DNA of 6,348 nucleotides from Immundisolibacter sp. (GCF_041601295.1 NZ_JBFIII010000129.1:1-6348); one strand, 5' to 3'. Shown: positions 1 through 6,348, counted from the first letter of the stretch. The notes: a model not told the origin generated them from the letters alone. Translations and numbers: made by a program.

Positions 1-932
1 ACGGCCGGTACGGTGCGCCGCCGTTGCGGCAGTCGATCCAGCGCCATGCGGGTGAGGTCGGTGACCGACATATGGTCGGTGGGCGGGATCTCGTCGACTC
101 GGCCCCACAGCACGCGCTGCGCGCCCATGGTCAGGCGAAGGTTGGACCAGCGTCGGCGCAGGTAGACCTCGTCGTAGTCGAGCATGATCTCGCTGTGGTC
201 CTGCCAGCCCTGGTGCCGGTAGCCGTCGCCCCGCGCGGCCACGCGCAGTTCGATGCTGGCCGACGGCCGCCAGTCCAAACCCCCGCTTGCGTGCAGAAAC
301 TGGCTGTGCCGGGCCGGGCGGTCGTGCCCCGTAAACGCGGCGCTTTCCGCCTGCAGCCGGGCTGCCCGCCAGGTCACGCCGGTGATTGGCGCCTGTGACG
401 ACGATCCCCGTGGGGCGTCCGCGCTGTTGCCTAAGGCGAACATCATGGGCATTGCGGGCTTGGTGGAACGCACGGCTGGCTGGGACTGCTTTGCAGTCGC
501 CTCTGCGGGGGGCAGGCGCGCGGCAGGGGCCGGGTATGACTCACGATCCTTGACCGGCTGCGCCGCGACTGCGGGTGGGGCGAACGCCGCGGAGCCGGTT
601 GACTGCAAAGCAACGTTGCTCAAGCCCGCAGCCGACAGACGCGCCGCGTGGCGCTGCGCGAGCGTGGCATCGGCAAAGGCCCCGGCCTGGACCATAAAAC
701 TGCCGTCCGCCGCGCGCCGGACGAAGGCCGGACTGGCCAGGCCCCGCACCTGCAGCGCAACTGTCGTTGCGCTGGCCGCATCCGGAAGCCCGACCACGCG
801 CACCGCGGTGAGCGGCACGCCGGAGGCGCTATTTGCCGAGTGCGCCAACACGCTACCGGCCACCGCAAGCACGAAGGCCACCATTACCCTGGCGCGGGGT
901 CGCACACGCCTGCGGGGTGCATGCGGATTCAT
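1..932 (-). CDS. SPOR-domain protein with outer-membrane beta-barrel (DUF1302-like) region, 3' end cut by window
   Basis: The frame is open from ATG at 932 to the window edge, giving 310 residues without a stop, so the C-terminus is missing. An Arg-rich N-terminus (residues 3-15) and a hydrophobic stretch (17-30, VMVAFVLAVAGSVLA) form a signal peptide, so the product is exported. Residues about 43-111 fit a SPOR fold (beta-alpha-beta-beta-alpha-beta), best seen in FMVQAGAF followed by an Ala-rich helix; SPOR domains bind septal peptidoglycan. A Pro/Ala-rich linker (about 112-185) follows. From about 212 the pattern of alternating strands, with LDYDEVYLRRRW and GAQRVLWGRVDEIPPTD (270-286), resembles DUF1302/alginate-export-type outer-membrane barrels, whose usual motif is GRQ.V.WGRADGI.PTD. 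The start overlaps the stop of the upstream LolA-like gene (ATGA), so translation is probably coupled. SPOR and signal peptide are fairly secure; the barrel assignment rests on a motif in a truncated protein. Confidence 0.78.
   Translation of the reverse strand, partial: MNPHAPRRRVRPRARVMVAFVLAVAGSVLAHSANSASGVPLTAVRVVGLPDAASATTVALQVRGLASPAFVRRAADGSFMVQAGAFADATLAQRHAARLSAAGLSNVALQSTGSAAFAPPAVAAQPVKDRESYPAPAARLPPAEATAKQSQPAVRSTKPAMPMMFALGNSADAPRGSSSQAPITGVTWRAARLQAESAAFTGHDRPARHSQFLHASGGLDWRPSASIELRVAARGDGYRHQGWQDHSEIMLDYDEVYLRRRWSNLRLTMGAQRVLWGRVDEIPPTDHMSVTDLTRMALDRLPQRRRTVPA
600..806 (-). other. SPOR (sporulation-related repeat) domain within the secreted barrel protein
   Basis: Codons for residues about 43-111 of the leftmost gene. 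The order is strand VRVVGL, helix around SATTVALQVRGL, strand ending AFV, strand SFMVQAGAF, helix ATLAQRHAARLSAAG, strand NVALQS. This matches the SPOR family consensus, in which a VQ.GAF strand is followed by an Ala/Leu helix ending in Gly. The family binds peptidoglycan glycan chains lacking stem peptides. The first repeat half is weaker than the second. Confidence 0.7.
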
Positions 933-1750
933 TGCGGCCGCAGGGCGCCGTCGATGGCAGGATCGGCCAGGGTCTGGGTGGTGCACAGCGATTCCGGCAG
1001 GTTCTGGTCGTAGCGCACAGTCTGCACGGAAATGCGCGTTTGGTGGCCGTTGGTGAGGTCGGTCATGGTGCTGTCAGTGATGGTCCAATAGCCTTGGATT
1101 TGTTCCATCTTGTGCACGGTAAGGCGTTTTCTGGGCTTGTCGTCGGACTCAAAAAAATCGACCCGTACGGGCAGCAGGGTGGGTTCATGTATCCAGGCGA
1201 GGCGCTTTCGGTACACCGATTTTGTGGCGTCGATCGGCACGCTTTCCAGGAGCTGGGTCGGCAGATCTTCGATCTGCTCCTGACCGAGGAGGCGATGCCT
1301 GTCGCGATCCGGGCGGCGGTCTTCCAGGTCCTCGTAATAGATATCGGATCCGACAAAGCGCCCGCCGCGCCGGTCTGACGCGATGCGCCGCACCTGGTCG
1401 AGCGCCGGCAGGTACAGCCACTGATCGCTGCTACCGTCCGCACGGCTATGAACCAGTAGGCCGGTGCCTCTGATGTCCGCCGGGCTGTCGAAGCGCAGCA
1501 GTGACTGTACCTCGCCGTTCTTGCCGTCGCGACGAAAGCTGTAGGCCAGGCGTTGGCGGGGAGTGGAGTTGGTCGCGGTCAGGGTCATGGTGAAAAGGGT
1601 GGCGGCGTCCTGGCCGTCGGCACGATCGTAGATGCGCTGTGCCAAAGCTGCGCCGTCGATCAGCTCGTCGGCATTGGTTTGAGTCGACACAGCACTGAGC
1701 TGCCAGACGGCAAACAGTCCAACAAGCGCCTTGCGGGTACTGGGTGTCAC
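929..1750 (-). CDS. LolA-like outer membrane lipoprotein-sorting protein (periplasmic carrier)
   Basis: The product has 273 residues. I chose the GTG at 1750 because it has a GGAG ribosome site 8 bases upstream (1759-1762), lies 5 bases after the previous stop, and gives a clean signal peptide (hydrophobic 8-20, cleavage probably after residue 27, TNA). An open frame runs further upstream but only inside the preceding gene. Family hallmarks are SLLRFDSPADIRGTG (83-97), QWLYLPALDQVRRI (110-123) and FVGSDIYYEDL (132-142), the RF-P-D-KGT / WLYLPAL..VRRI / F.GSD..YEDL pattern of the LolA-like PF17131 family. Such proteins have a half-barrel fold that can carry lipoproteins or hydrophobic molecules in the periplasm, and often sit beside RND (MMPL) transporters and DUF1302 barrels. 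No MMPL gene is visible here; the next gene downstream has a DUF1302-like region, which fits. The cargo is unknown. Confidence 0.88.
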   Translation of the reverse strand: MTPSTRKALVGLFAVWQLSAVSTQTNADELIDGAALAQRIYDRADGQDAATLFTMTLTATNSTPRQRLAYSFRRDGKNGEVQSLLRFDSPADIRGTGLLVHSRADGSSDQWLYLPALDQVRRIASDRRGGRFVGSDIYYEDLEDRRPDRDRHRLLGQEQIEDLPTQLLESVPIDATKSVYRKRLAWIHEPTLLPVRVDFFESDDKPRKRLTVHKMEQIQGYWTITDSTMTDLTNGHQTRISVQTVRYDQNLPESLCTTQTLADPAIDGALRPQ

Positions 1751-1755
1751 GGTCG

Positions 1756-2634
1756 TTACTCCGAAGGCGGCTGGGGCTTGGCTTGTAGCCGCCGACGCGC
1801 CAGGTTCAGAAGCAGCCGCTGCAACGGGTTGCGGTTGCCACCTGGCCGCCAGGTTCGGGCGAGCTTGCCCCGATAAGCATCGAAATGCAGCCCATGCGGC
1901 GCCGCTCGCACTGGGCCACGGCCGAGCAGCAGTTTTAGCGTCTCGGTGGCCGCGATGCCCGCGCACAGTTCGCAGGCCATGGGTGTGGATGGCCCGGCTT
2001 GTTCGCCAAAGCGTACCCGCGTTGGATCCACAAGATAGCTGGCGTGCAGCAGGGACGGCGCCAGTCCGACCAGAAACCGCAATGCCTGTTCGGTCGGCGA
2101 CTGACCGTGCAACTGAAAGTAGTCGTCAAAGCTCATGCCACCGGGCGTGAACACCAGCAGCGCGGCGCCCATACCCAGAGGGGCGGCCGTAATGGCCGGA
2201 ATGCCCCGCTGGCGGCACGCTGCAAATATGGCCCGGCGAATGTCAAACGCAAAGTAGTCGATGCCGTCGACATAGACGTCCACGTCATCCAGGAATTGCA
2301 CCAGATTGTCCGTGGTTACTCCGGCAGGGAACAGCCGCAGGTCAAGTTCCGGATTGATGCCGCGCGCCATGCGTGCCATGACGTCGAGCTTGTGTTGCCC
2401 GACGGTATCGAGGTAGGCGCCGGCCTGGCGGTTGAAGTTATGCAGCTCATAGCGGTCAAACTCCGCCAGGCTGAATTGGCCAAGGCCAAGGCGCGTCAGC
2501 GTGAGTAAATGACTGCCACCGACACCGCCCAAACCTGCAATAGCAACGCGTGCCTGACGCAGGCGCACCGACTCCTGGGCCGTAACCCAGCCTAACGTGC
2601 GGGTGAAAGCGGTAGCGTAGTCGAAGCCTGTCAT
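1756..2634 (-). CDS. ThiF/MoeB/HesA-family adenylyltransferase (E1-like)
   Basis: The product has 292 residues and begins at ATG 2634. The Rossmann nucleotide loop GLGGVGG (34-40) follows ARVAIA. Next come the ATP-site elements D60, FNRQ (67-70), K82, and D123/D126 in VDGID, all typical of enzymes that adenylate a carboxylate with ATP. A family-like helix ACELCAGIAATETLKLLLGRG spans 220-240, and a basic tail with RPGGNRNPLQRL lies at 263-274. Cysteines occur only at 140, 221 and 224: there is one CxxC instead of the two that hold zinc in MoeB, and none in the region that usually carries the sulfur-transfer or thioester cysteine. This suggests an enzyme that adenylates without a thioester step. 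No ThiS/MoaD-like small protein is encoded nearby, so the substrate is unknown. It sits 39 bases after an acyltransferase gene and 5 bases before the LolA-like gene. Family is certain, role is not. Confidence 0.9.
   Translation of the reverse strand: MTGFDYATAFTRTLGWVTAQESVRLRQARVAIAGLGGVGGSHLLTLTRLGLGQFSLAEFDRYELHNFNRQAGAYLDTVGQHKLDVMARMARGINPELDLRLFPAGVTTDNLVQFLDDVDVYVDGIDYFAFDIRRAIFAACRQRGIPAITAAPLGMGAALLVFTPGGMSFDDYFQLHGQSPTEQALRFLVGLAPSLLHASYLVDPTRVRFGEQAGPSTPMACELCAGIAATETLKLLLGRGPVRAAPHGLHFDAYRGKLARTWRPGGNRNPLQRLLLNLARRRLQAKPQPPSE
1759..1762 (-). promoter_or_regulatory. Ribosome binding site deciding the GTG start of the LolA-like gene
   Basis: GGAG on the minus strand, 8 bases before the GTG at 1750, inside the last codons of the ThiF-like gene. 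No ATG lies near the signal peptide, so this site sets the start and suggests translational coupling with the upstream gene. Confidence 0.6.
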
Positions 2635-2673
2635 GGTCCGGATGGGTGAAGCGGGCAGCAGGCTGCTGCAAGC

Positions 2674-3474
2674 TCAGACCGGATTCGGTGGCAATCCGGG
2701 GAGTGGCCGAGCCGCTAGTTGAGGCGCCAACTGCATTTCCACCGCTTGGAAAAAATCCCTCAGGTCATCGCGAGGCGCCGCCAGGGATGCCTGATGTTCC
2801 GGCAAGGTGTAGTGAAGGTAATACCCTGCCCGCTGCCCATGGTAGTCGACCAACGGTCCAAGCCGCTGAAAGCACAATCCAGAGCGCTCCAGCATGCGGG
2901 CAAGGCGTGGCTCCATCACCGCGAATACGTGGGGTTTATCAACGCGCAGGACCATTACCCGGGCCGCCATGAATAGCGCCGCCGCCAACAGGGGAAACGA
3001 TCGGGCGTCTGCCGCGTCCTGGGTAGCCGCTTCGAGGTCCCCAACCGGGCTGGCGGTTTCCCGTGCGCGGCGGCGGAAGTTGCGTGACACGGCAATGCGC
3101 GAAATTTCACAAATTTCTGATCGTGGGAAGCAGCGTGGCTGGATGCTTGAGCCTTCCAGCGCCGCTGCGCCGTGACGCTCAATGGGTAGTTGGGTCAGCG
3201 CGGCACCGGGATCTGAATAGACCAGGCGTAAACAGCCGGCCACGGCCCCCGAGTCGCGATGACGAATCAGGCAGTGATGGGCCTGGGCGTCGTACTCATC
3301 CTGCTCGAGGCCGCCCGGGCAGTCTTCCTCGCGCTCAAAGCCATACTCTCGGCAGTAAATGTCGTAACGCAAACGTTGCGCCAGCCACAGCGTCTGCGCG
3401 GTGTCACAGAGCACCATCTCGAAATACCGCGAGAACGTTTCGGCCATTGGACTGGTTGGAGCATCGCGTGCCAT
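2674..3474 (-). CDS. PEP-CTERM/exosortase system-associated acyltransferase, copy 1
   Basis: The product has 266 residues. It matches the exosortase-associated acyltransferase family (TIGR03694 type), which has a GNAT-like fold related to LuxI autoinducer synthases. Visible marks are RLRYDIYC (34-41), the strand AVAGCLRLV (77-85), EICEISRIAV (120-129) where E123 and R126 match the conserved E..R pair of LuxI, and PRLARMLERSGL then GPLVDYHGQRAGYY (206-219). Long-chain N-acyl amino acid synthases have been reported linked to PEP-CTERM/exosortase loci, so an N-acyl amino acid product is plausible but not shown. The start at 3474 lies 6 bases after the stop of the paralogue and is preceded by a weak GGGTGA; a second ATG at 3447 (residue 10) has no better ribosome site. 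The protein is probably cytoplasmic, with no signal peptide. Confidence 0.87.
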   Translation of the reverse strand: MARDAPTSPMAETFSRYFEMVLCDTAQTLWLAQRLRYDIYCREYGFEREEDCPGGLEQDEYDAQAHHCLIRHRDSGAVAGCLRLVYSDPGAALTQLPIERHGAAALEGSSIQPRCFPRSEICEISRIAVSRNFRRRARETASPVGDLEAATQDAADARSFPLLAAALFMAARVMVLRVDKPHVFAVMEPRLARMLERSGLCFQRLGPLVDYHGQRAGYYLHYTLPEHQASLAAPRDDLRDFFQAVEMQLAPQLAARPLPGLPPNPV

Positions 3475-3480
3475 GGCGCA

Positions 3481-4224
3481 TCACCCGCAAGCTGCCAACG
3501 CCTGCTCGGGGCAAAAAACTTCGGGGAACAACGAGTGCCGAAGAAATGGCTCGGGCGCCAATTTGGGAACGAAAGGGTGGTCGGAATGAGCGCCGATCAG
3601 GTCCTGGAACAGACCTGCGACGTCAGCGATACGAGGATAGCGGATGCCACGATGGTTGCATGCTGTGCCGGCAGGGTGGTCTTTGATCCCAAGACGTGCC
3701 AGCAGCCGGCTCAGAGGCAGGCTGGTCAAAAATGCGAGGTAATCAATTTTTTGCTGAAAGGCATAGCCGACACTTGCGCGCACGAGCGCGAAAAATATGA
3801 GTGCGCTCTCGCTGGCACATCGGGATTCAACGCGCCCATTGGACGCGAGGAATCCGTCCGACGATTTTCGGATTCGCGCCGGCACGCACATGCGGGATAT
3901 TTCTGCCACCCGTCGCTCTCTAAATAACGGCAGCACCTCGCCAGCAATTCCGGTGGCGGCGAGTAACGGTAGATCATGCACACTGGGTGGAATCAGGCGC
4001 AGAGCGCCGACCCAATTCTGATTTCGCCGGTCATATGCGACGAAATGCACCGCGTCTTCATCGAAGCGATCGCGTTCCTCTCCGTCTGAGAAACTGCGCG
4101 GATCTTCGTAACCCAGCTCTTCACAGTAAACCTGGTAGCGTAGCCGATGGTGCATTCGCCGAGTTTCATCGGTGTCTGCGAGTGCTACGACAATCAACTC
4201 ATTATGTTTCGGTGTTTTGACCAT
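3481..4224 (-). CDS. PEP-CTERM/exosortase system-associated acyltransferase, copy 2 (divergent paralogue)
   Basis: The product has 247 residues from ATG 4224. A longer frame opens at 4350, but its extra 42 residues resemble no family N-terminus and would start upstream of the promoter at 4245-4273, so the internal start is preferred. It shares the landmarks of its downstream neighbour: HRLRYQVYC (26-34), WVGALRLIPP (71-80), VAEISRMCV (106-114) with the LuxI-like E..R pair, then LSRLLARLGI (171-180) and NHRGIRYP (190-197). It differs by a shorter, less Arg-rich stretch after EISR and by an extended C-terminal tail (about 212-247). It is the first gene of the leftward operon. The two copies have diverged strongly, so they probably use different acyl donors or acceptors, or act together; this is inference. 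Confidence 0.85.
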   Translation of the reverse strand: MVKTPKHNELIVVALADTDETRRMHHRLRYQVYCEELGYEDPRSFSDGEERDRFDEDAVHFVAYDRRNQNWVGALRLIPPSVHDLPLLAATGIAGEVLPLFRERRVAEISRMCVPARIRKSSDGFLASNGRVESRCASESALIFFALVRASVGYAFQQKIDYLAFLTSLPLSRLLARLGIKDHPAGTACNHRGIRYPRIADVAGLFQDLIGAHSDHPFVPKLAPEPFLRHSLFPEVFCPEQALAACG

Positions 4225-4244
4225 GCAAACTCGTTGAGCGCCTG

Positions 4245-4273
4245 TTGATATGTTGCGATGTGGGTGCTGCCAA
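4245..4273 (-). promoter_or_regulatory. Candidate sigma70 promoter of the leftward acyltransferase operon
   Basis: On the minus strand a -35 TTGGCA (4268-4273; 5 of 6 consensus) is separated by exactly 17 bases (4251-4267) from a -10 TATCAA (4245-4250; 4 of 6). Transcription would begin near 4237, leaving a short leader of roughly a dozen bases before the ATG at 4224. The position supports that start over the upstream ATG at 4350. No second promoter was found between the five genes. Confidence 0.55.
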
Positions 4274-4667
4274 CGCCCGTTATGCCTACCAGCGCGCTTT
4301 ACCAGAAACAGCGTTGTCGATGCGCGCACTGTACGCCCCAGGAAGTGCACGCGCTACCATCGTCCACTGTGCCGTTCTGTTTTCGGGGCAGAATGATCGG
4401 GTCGGCCGTGGTCGTGTGCGCCGGGTGACGCCCGTGAACCCGATGTTGCGTATGGCTAACAAGGGCCGACGATGTCTGAAAATGTGGGCCTTTGGGGACC
4501 TGACGCACGCCTGTGGGGGCGTTACGGCGGTCGTGCCACAATCGCCAGTGGCAGAGCCTCTACCGCATGGCTTCAGGGATTACCTCAGACGCGGGGATGT
4601 AGTGAGAAGCATGCTGTCGGTCCAGGCACCTAAAGCGAGTGGGCCTGCGCGAGTTGGTTGCGTGGTG

Positions 4668-4698
4668 TTGTGAAGAATTCTTTCAAAAGGTGCGATAA
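4668..4698 (+). promoter_or_regulatory. Weak candidate promoter for the polysaccharide export operon
   Basis: TTGTGA (4668-4673) is a possible -35, and TGC followed by GATAAC (from 4694) resembles an extended -10, but the spacing of about 20 bases is long. The 10-base palindrome AAGAATTCTT (4673-4682) sits between the elements, where a dimeric regulator could bind. Evidence is base pattern only. Confidence 0.25.
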
Positions 4699-4768
4699 CC
4701 TCCCGTCGTGCCAACGCGGGCGGACTTCCGTCGCGGCGTGCGGTTAGTAATGCTGAGCTAATTTCAAC

Positions 4769-4773
4769 AGGAG
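4769..4773 (+). promoter_or_regulatory. Ribosome binding site of the polysaccharide export lipoprotein gene
   Basis: AGGAG, 7 bases before ATG 4781. It decides the start: an in-frame TTG at 4775 lies only 1 base after this site and cannot use it. Confidence 0.75.
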
Positions 4774-4780
4774 TTTGGGG

Positions 4781-5413
4781 ATGAACGTGAACTACCGATT
4801 GCTGCGACTGGCAGGGGCCTGCGGTCTCGCGGCTGTGTCCGTCATGCTGGGTGGGTGCGGCTTCGGTGGGCCACCGCGGGCGCCGGCAACCGTTGAACAG
4901 CCATCTGATTACTTCTACATCATCGGGCCAGGCGATTCCTTCCAGATCATGGTGTGGCAAAACCCGGAAGTTTCGATGGGGGTGACGGTCAGACCCGATG
5001 GGATGATTACGACGCCCCTGGTCGAGGATCTTCCGGCGGCGGGAAAAACCCCGACTCAATTGGCCCGCGATCTGGAGAAGGCGCTGGCCGAGTACATCCG
5101 CGACCCCATTGTCACCGTCATCATGGGCGGATTCGGCGGTCCATACAATCAGCAAATCAGGGTCGTCGGCCAGGCGGCTCAACCGCGCGCCTTGCAGTAT
5201 AGAGAGCATATGACCGTGCTCGACGTGCTGATCGACGTGGGCGGGTTGACCTCATTTGCAGCGGGAAACCGAGCCAACATTATTCGCCATGTTGAAGGAA
5301 CCCAGCAGGTGTACCGAGTGCGGCTCGACGATCTGATCAACGGTGGCGATATTGGCGCCAACGTCGATGTCCAGCCGGGAGACATCCTGGTAATCCCCGA
5401 AACGATGTTTTAG
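4781..5413 (+). CDS. XrtA/PEP-CTERM system exopolysaccharide export lipoprotein (Wza/EpsD type)
   Basis: The product has 210 residues and starts at ATG 4781, behind AGGAG. A lipoprotein signal (hydrophobic 11-24) ends in the lipobox LGGC, giving acylated Cys26, so the mature protein should be anchored to the outer membrane from the periplasm. The poly-export (PES) domain spans about 43-117, opening with YFYIIGPGDSFQIMVWQNPE, then VRPDGMITTPLV and the helix TPTQLARDLEKAL. A SLBB-like region follows at about 126-208, with IRVVGQAAQPRALQY, TVLDVLIDVGGLTSFA and VQPGDILVIPE near the end. Members form the outer-membrane ring through which exopolysaccharide leaves the cell. At about 210 residues it is the short form typical of PEP-CTERM loci, shorter than E. 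coli Wza. The chain-length gene follows 86 bases downstream. Confidence 0.93.
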   Translation: MNVNYRLLRLAGACGLAAVSVMLGGCGFGGPPRAPATVEQPSDYFYIIGPGDSFQIMVWQNPEVSMGVTVRPDGMITTPLVEDLPAAGKTPTQLARDLEKALAEYIRDPIVTVIMGGFGGPYNQQIRVVGQAAQPRALQYREHMTVLDVLIDVGGLTSFAAGNRANIIRHVEGTQQVYRVRLDDLINGGDIGANVDVQPGDILVIPETMF

Positions 5414-5499
5414 AGCGGTCCGCGAGGCCCCGGCACTGGATTGGTGAGCGACTTGGGCTCCTTCGTTAATCGCACACTTGCAACCCGCCCAGTAGAGTT

Positions 5500-6348
5500 A
5501 TGGAACATCTGATCGAACAGTTAATGGGCCAACTACGCGGCATGGTGCGCTGGCGTTGGTTTGCGTGTGCCGTCGCCTGGATGGTGGCGGTCGTCGGCTG
5601 GACCTGGGTGTACACCCTGCCGGACGTTTATCGGTCTTACTCCCGTATCTACGTCGATACCCAGACCCTGCTAAACCCGCTTTTGCGTGGTTTGACCGTG
5701 CGTCCGAATACCGAGCAACAGGTCAGGCTGATGGCCCGTACCTTGCTGAGTCGTCCAAACCTGGAAGAAGTGATACGGCGTGCTGATCTTGACCACGACG
5801 TTAACAGCGATAAAGCGATGCAGGGGCTGATTGATGAGGTGGGTCGAACCTTGGCGCTGAGCAGCAGTGGGCGCGAAAATCTATATCAGTTGTCATATTC
5901 CGGGCCCGATCCGAAAGTTGCGACTCGTGTAGTACGTGAGACCGTAAATTTGTTCATGGAGCGCGGTTTGGGGGATACCTCGCGCGATCTTAAAAAATCA
6001 CAGGATTTCATCGAGGCGCAGCTGCGCTCATACCAGTCTCGATTGGAGGAGACTGAACAACGCCTTGAGCAATTCAAGCGCGAACATGCCGGAATGATGG
6101 GGAACGAAGGGCGCGATTACTACGGCCGACGCGAGGCAGCGCGAGCTGCTCTTGAGCAAGCCCAGTTGCAGTTACAGGAAGCGCGTGGCCAGTTGAATAC
6201 CTACCAGCGGCAAACGGAAGGCAATGAGCCACTCCTGCTGTTTTCCCAGAACAGTGGAATGAACGCCGATCCGGAACTGGCGCAGCGAATTCTGGTCCTG
6301 GAGAAGAATCTGGATTCGCTTCTGTTGCGTTATCAGGACGAACACCCG
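5500..6348 (+). CDS. XrtA system polysaccharide chain length determinant (Wzz type), 3' end cut by window
   Basis: The frame is open from ATG 5500 to the window edge (283 residues). A first membrane segment spans about 20-38 (WFACAVAWMVAVVGWTWVY), followed by the Wzz signature YVDTQTLLNPLLRGLTV (51-67), which is characteristic of the PEP-CTERM chain-length family (TIGR03007 type). Residues about 162-200 and 205-235 are rich in Glu, Gln, Arg and Leu with heptad spacing (for example SRLEETEQRLEQFKRE), forming the long periplasmic coiled coil. The family usually runs to about 500 residues with a second membrane segment near the C-terminus, which lies beyond the window. It acts in the inner membrane, controlling chain length and bridging to the outer-membrane exporter encoded just upstream. 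The ribosome site is poor (TAGAG, 2 bases before the start), so the start is probable rather than certain. Confidence 0.92.
   Translation, partial: MEHLIEQLMGQLRGMVRWRWFACAVAWMVAVVGWTWVYTLPDVYRSYSRIYVDTQTLLNPLLRGLTVRPNTEQQVRLMARTLLSRPNLEEVIRRADLDHDVNSDKAMQGLIDEVGRTLALSSSGRENLYQLSYSGPDPKVATRVVRETVNLFMERGLGDTSRDLKKSQDFIEAQLRSYQSRLEETEQRLEQFKREHAGMMGNEGRDYYGRREAARAALEQAQLQLQEARGQLNTYQRQTEGNEPLLLFSQNSGMNADPELAQRILVLEKNLDSLLLRYQDEHP

Larger units (their letters stand above)
4225..4780. other. Divergent non-coding region between the two operons
   Basis: About 550 bases separate the divergent starts. Open frames exist on both strands (plus 4245-4673, minus 4299-4541), but their translations show no recognisable motif, no good ribosome site and Arg/Ala-rich composition typical of chance frames in GC-rich DNA. 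Near the leftward end lies a clear sigma70-like promoter. Near the rightward end are a weak promoter candidate, a 10-base palindrome (AAGAATTCTT, 4673-4682) and a short GC hairpin (about 4719-4732) in the likely leader of the export gene. No sigma54 -24/-12 element with both TGGCAC and TTGCA halves was found, although PEP-CTERM systems are often controlled that way. I see no RNA gene or remnant gene in the middle portion. Confidence 0.6.

Noticed and set aside
24..1056. Plus-strand open frames (24-398, 253-1056, 648-1013) over the left end.
   Set aside because: They are antisense to the SPOR-barrel gene, whose minus-strand translation has a signal peptide and domain motifs. The plus-strand products are Arg/Ala-rich and without motifs.
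2655..2669. Inverted repeat GCAGCAGGCTGCTGC between the acyltransferase copy 1 and ThiF-like genes, as a terminator.
   Set aside because: The stem is about 6 base pairs with no T-run on either strand, and the genes on both sides look co-transcribed. At most it is a weak RNA processing or pausing site.
4225..4350. Extension of acyltransferase copy 2 to the ATG at 4350.
   Set aside because: The extra 42 residues resemble no family N-terminus and would place the start upstream of the best promoter match.
4513..4530. A GG-N10-GC match (in GTGGGGGCGTTACGGCGG) as a sigma54 promoter.
   Set aside because: Only the invariant GG and GC fit; the TGGCAC and TTGCA contexts are missing, which is expected by chance in GC-rich DNA.
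4245..4673. A 142-residue plus-strand frame in the divergent region.
   Set aside because: It has a TTG start without a ribosome site, no recognisable domain or signal, and it begins inside the leftward promoter. It is probably a chance frame.
4580..5209. A 209-residue minus-strand frame antisense to the export lipoprotein gene.
   Set aside because: It overlaps a confidently identified gene and its translation shows no family features; long shadow frames are common in GC-rich DNA.

Overview
The window looks like a GC-rich Gram-negative proteobacterium, most likely a gamma- or betaproteobacterium. The evidence is the outer-membrane genes, the lipoprotein signals, and members of the XrtA/PEP-CTERM (exosortase) polysaccharide locus, a gene neighbourhood typical of those groups. 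The species cannot be named from this sequence. The exosortase, tyrosine kinase and glycosyltransferases usual in such loci are not in the window.

Layout: two divergent transcription units flank a non-coding stretch of about 550 bases (4225-4780). Leftward (minus strand, read from 4224 down to 1) runs a tight five-gene operon. It holds two tandem exosortase-associated acyltransferases of the LuxI/N-acyl amino acid synthase-like type (4224-3481 and 3474-2674), a ThiF/MoeB-type adenylyltransferase (2634-1756), a LolA-like outer-membrane lipoprotein-sorting protein starting at GTG (1750-929), and a secreted protein with a SPOR domain followed by an outer-membrane beta-barrel-like region (932 to beyond the left edge). 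Gaps between these genes are 6, 39 and 5 bases, with a final 4-base ATGA overlap. A good sigma70-like promoter (TTGGCA, 17 bases, TATCAA) lies just ahead of the first gene. The last gene was found by translating the minus strand by hand; it has no stop inside the window.

Rightward (plus strand) runs the start of a capsule/exopolysaccharide export operon: a Wza-type outer-membrane export lipoprotein (4781-5413), then a Wzz-type inner-membrane chain-length determinant (5500 to beyond the right edge). Together these would form part of the trans-envelope polysaccharide export machine.

Working model (inference): the leftward operon makes an acylated small molecule, using acyltransferases and perhaps an ATP-dependent carboxylate-activating enzyme. 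It then moves this molecule or a lipid across the periplasm (LolA-like carrier) to an outer-membrane barrel tethered to peptidoglycan by SPOR. It sits back to back with the polysaccharide export genes. No RNA genes, CRISPR arrays, insertion sequences or convincing terminators were seen.
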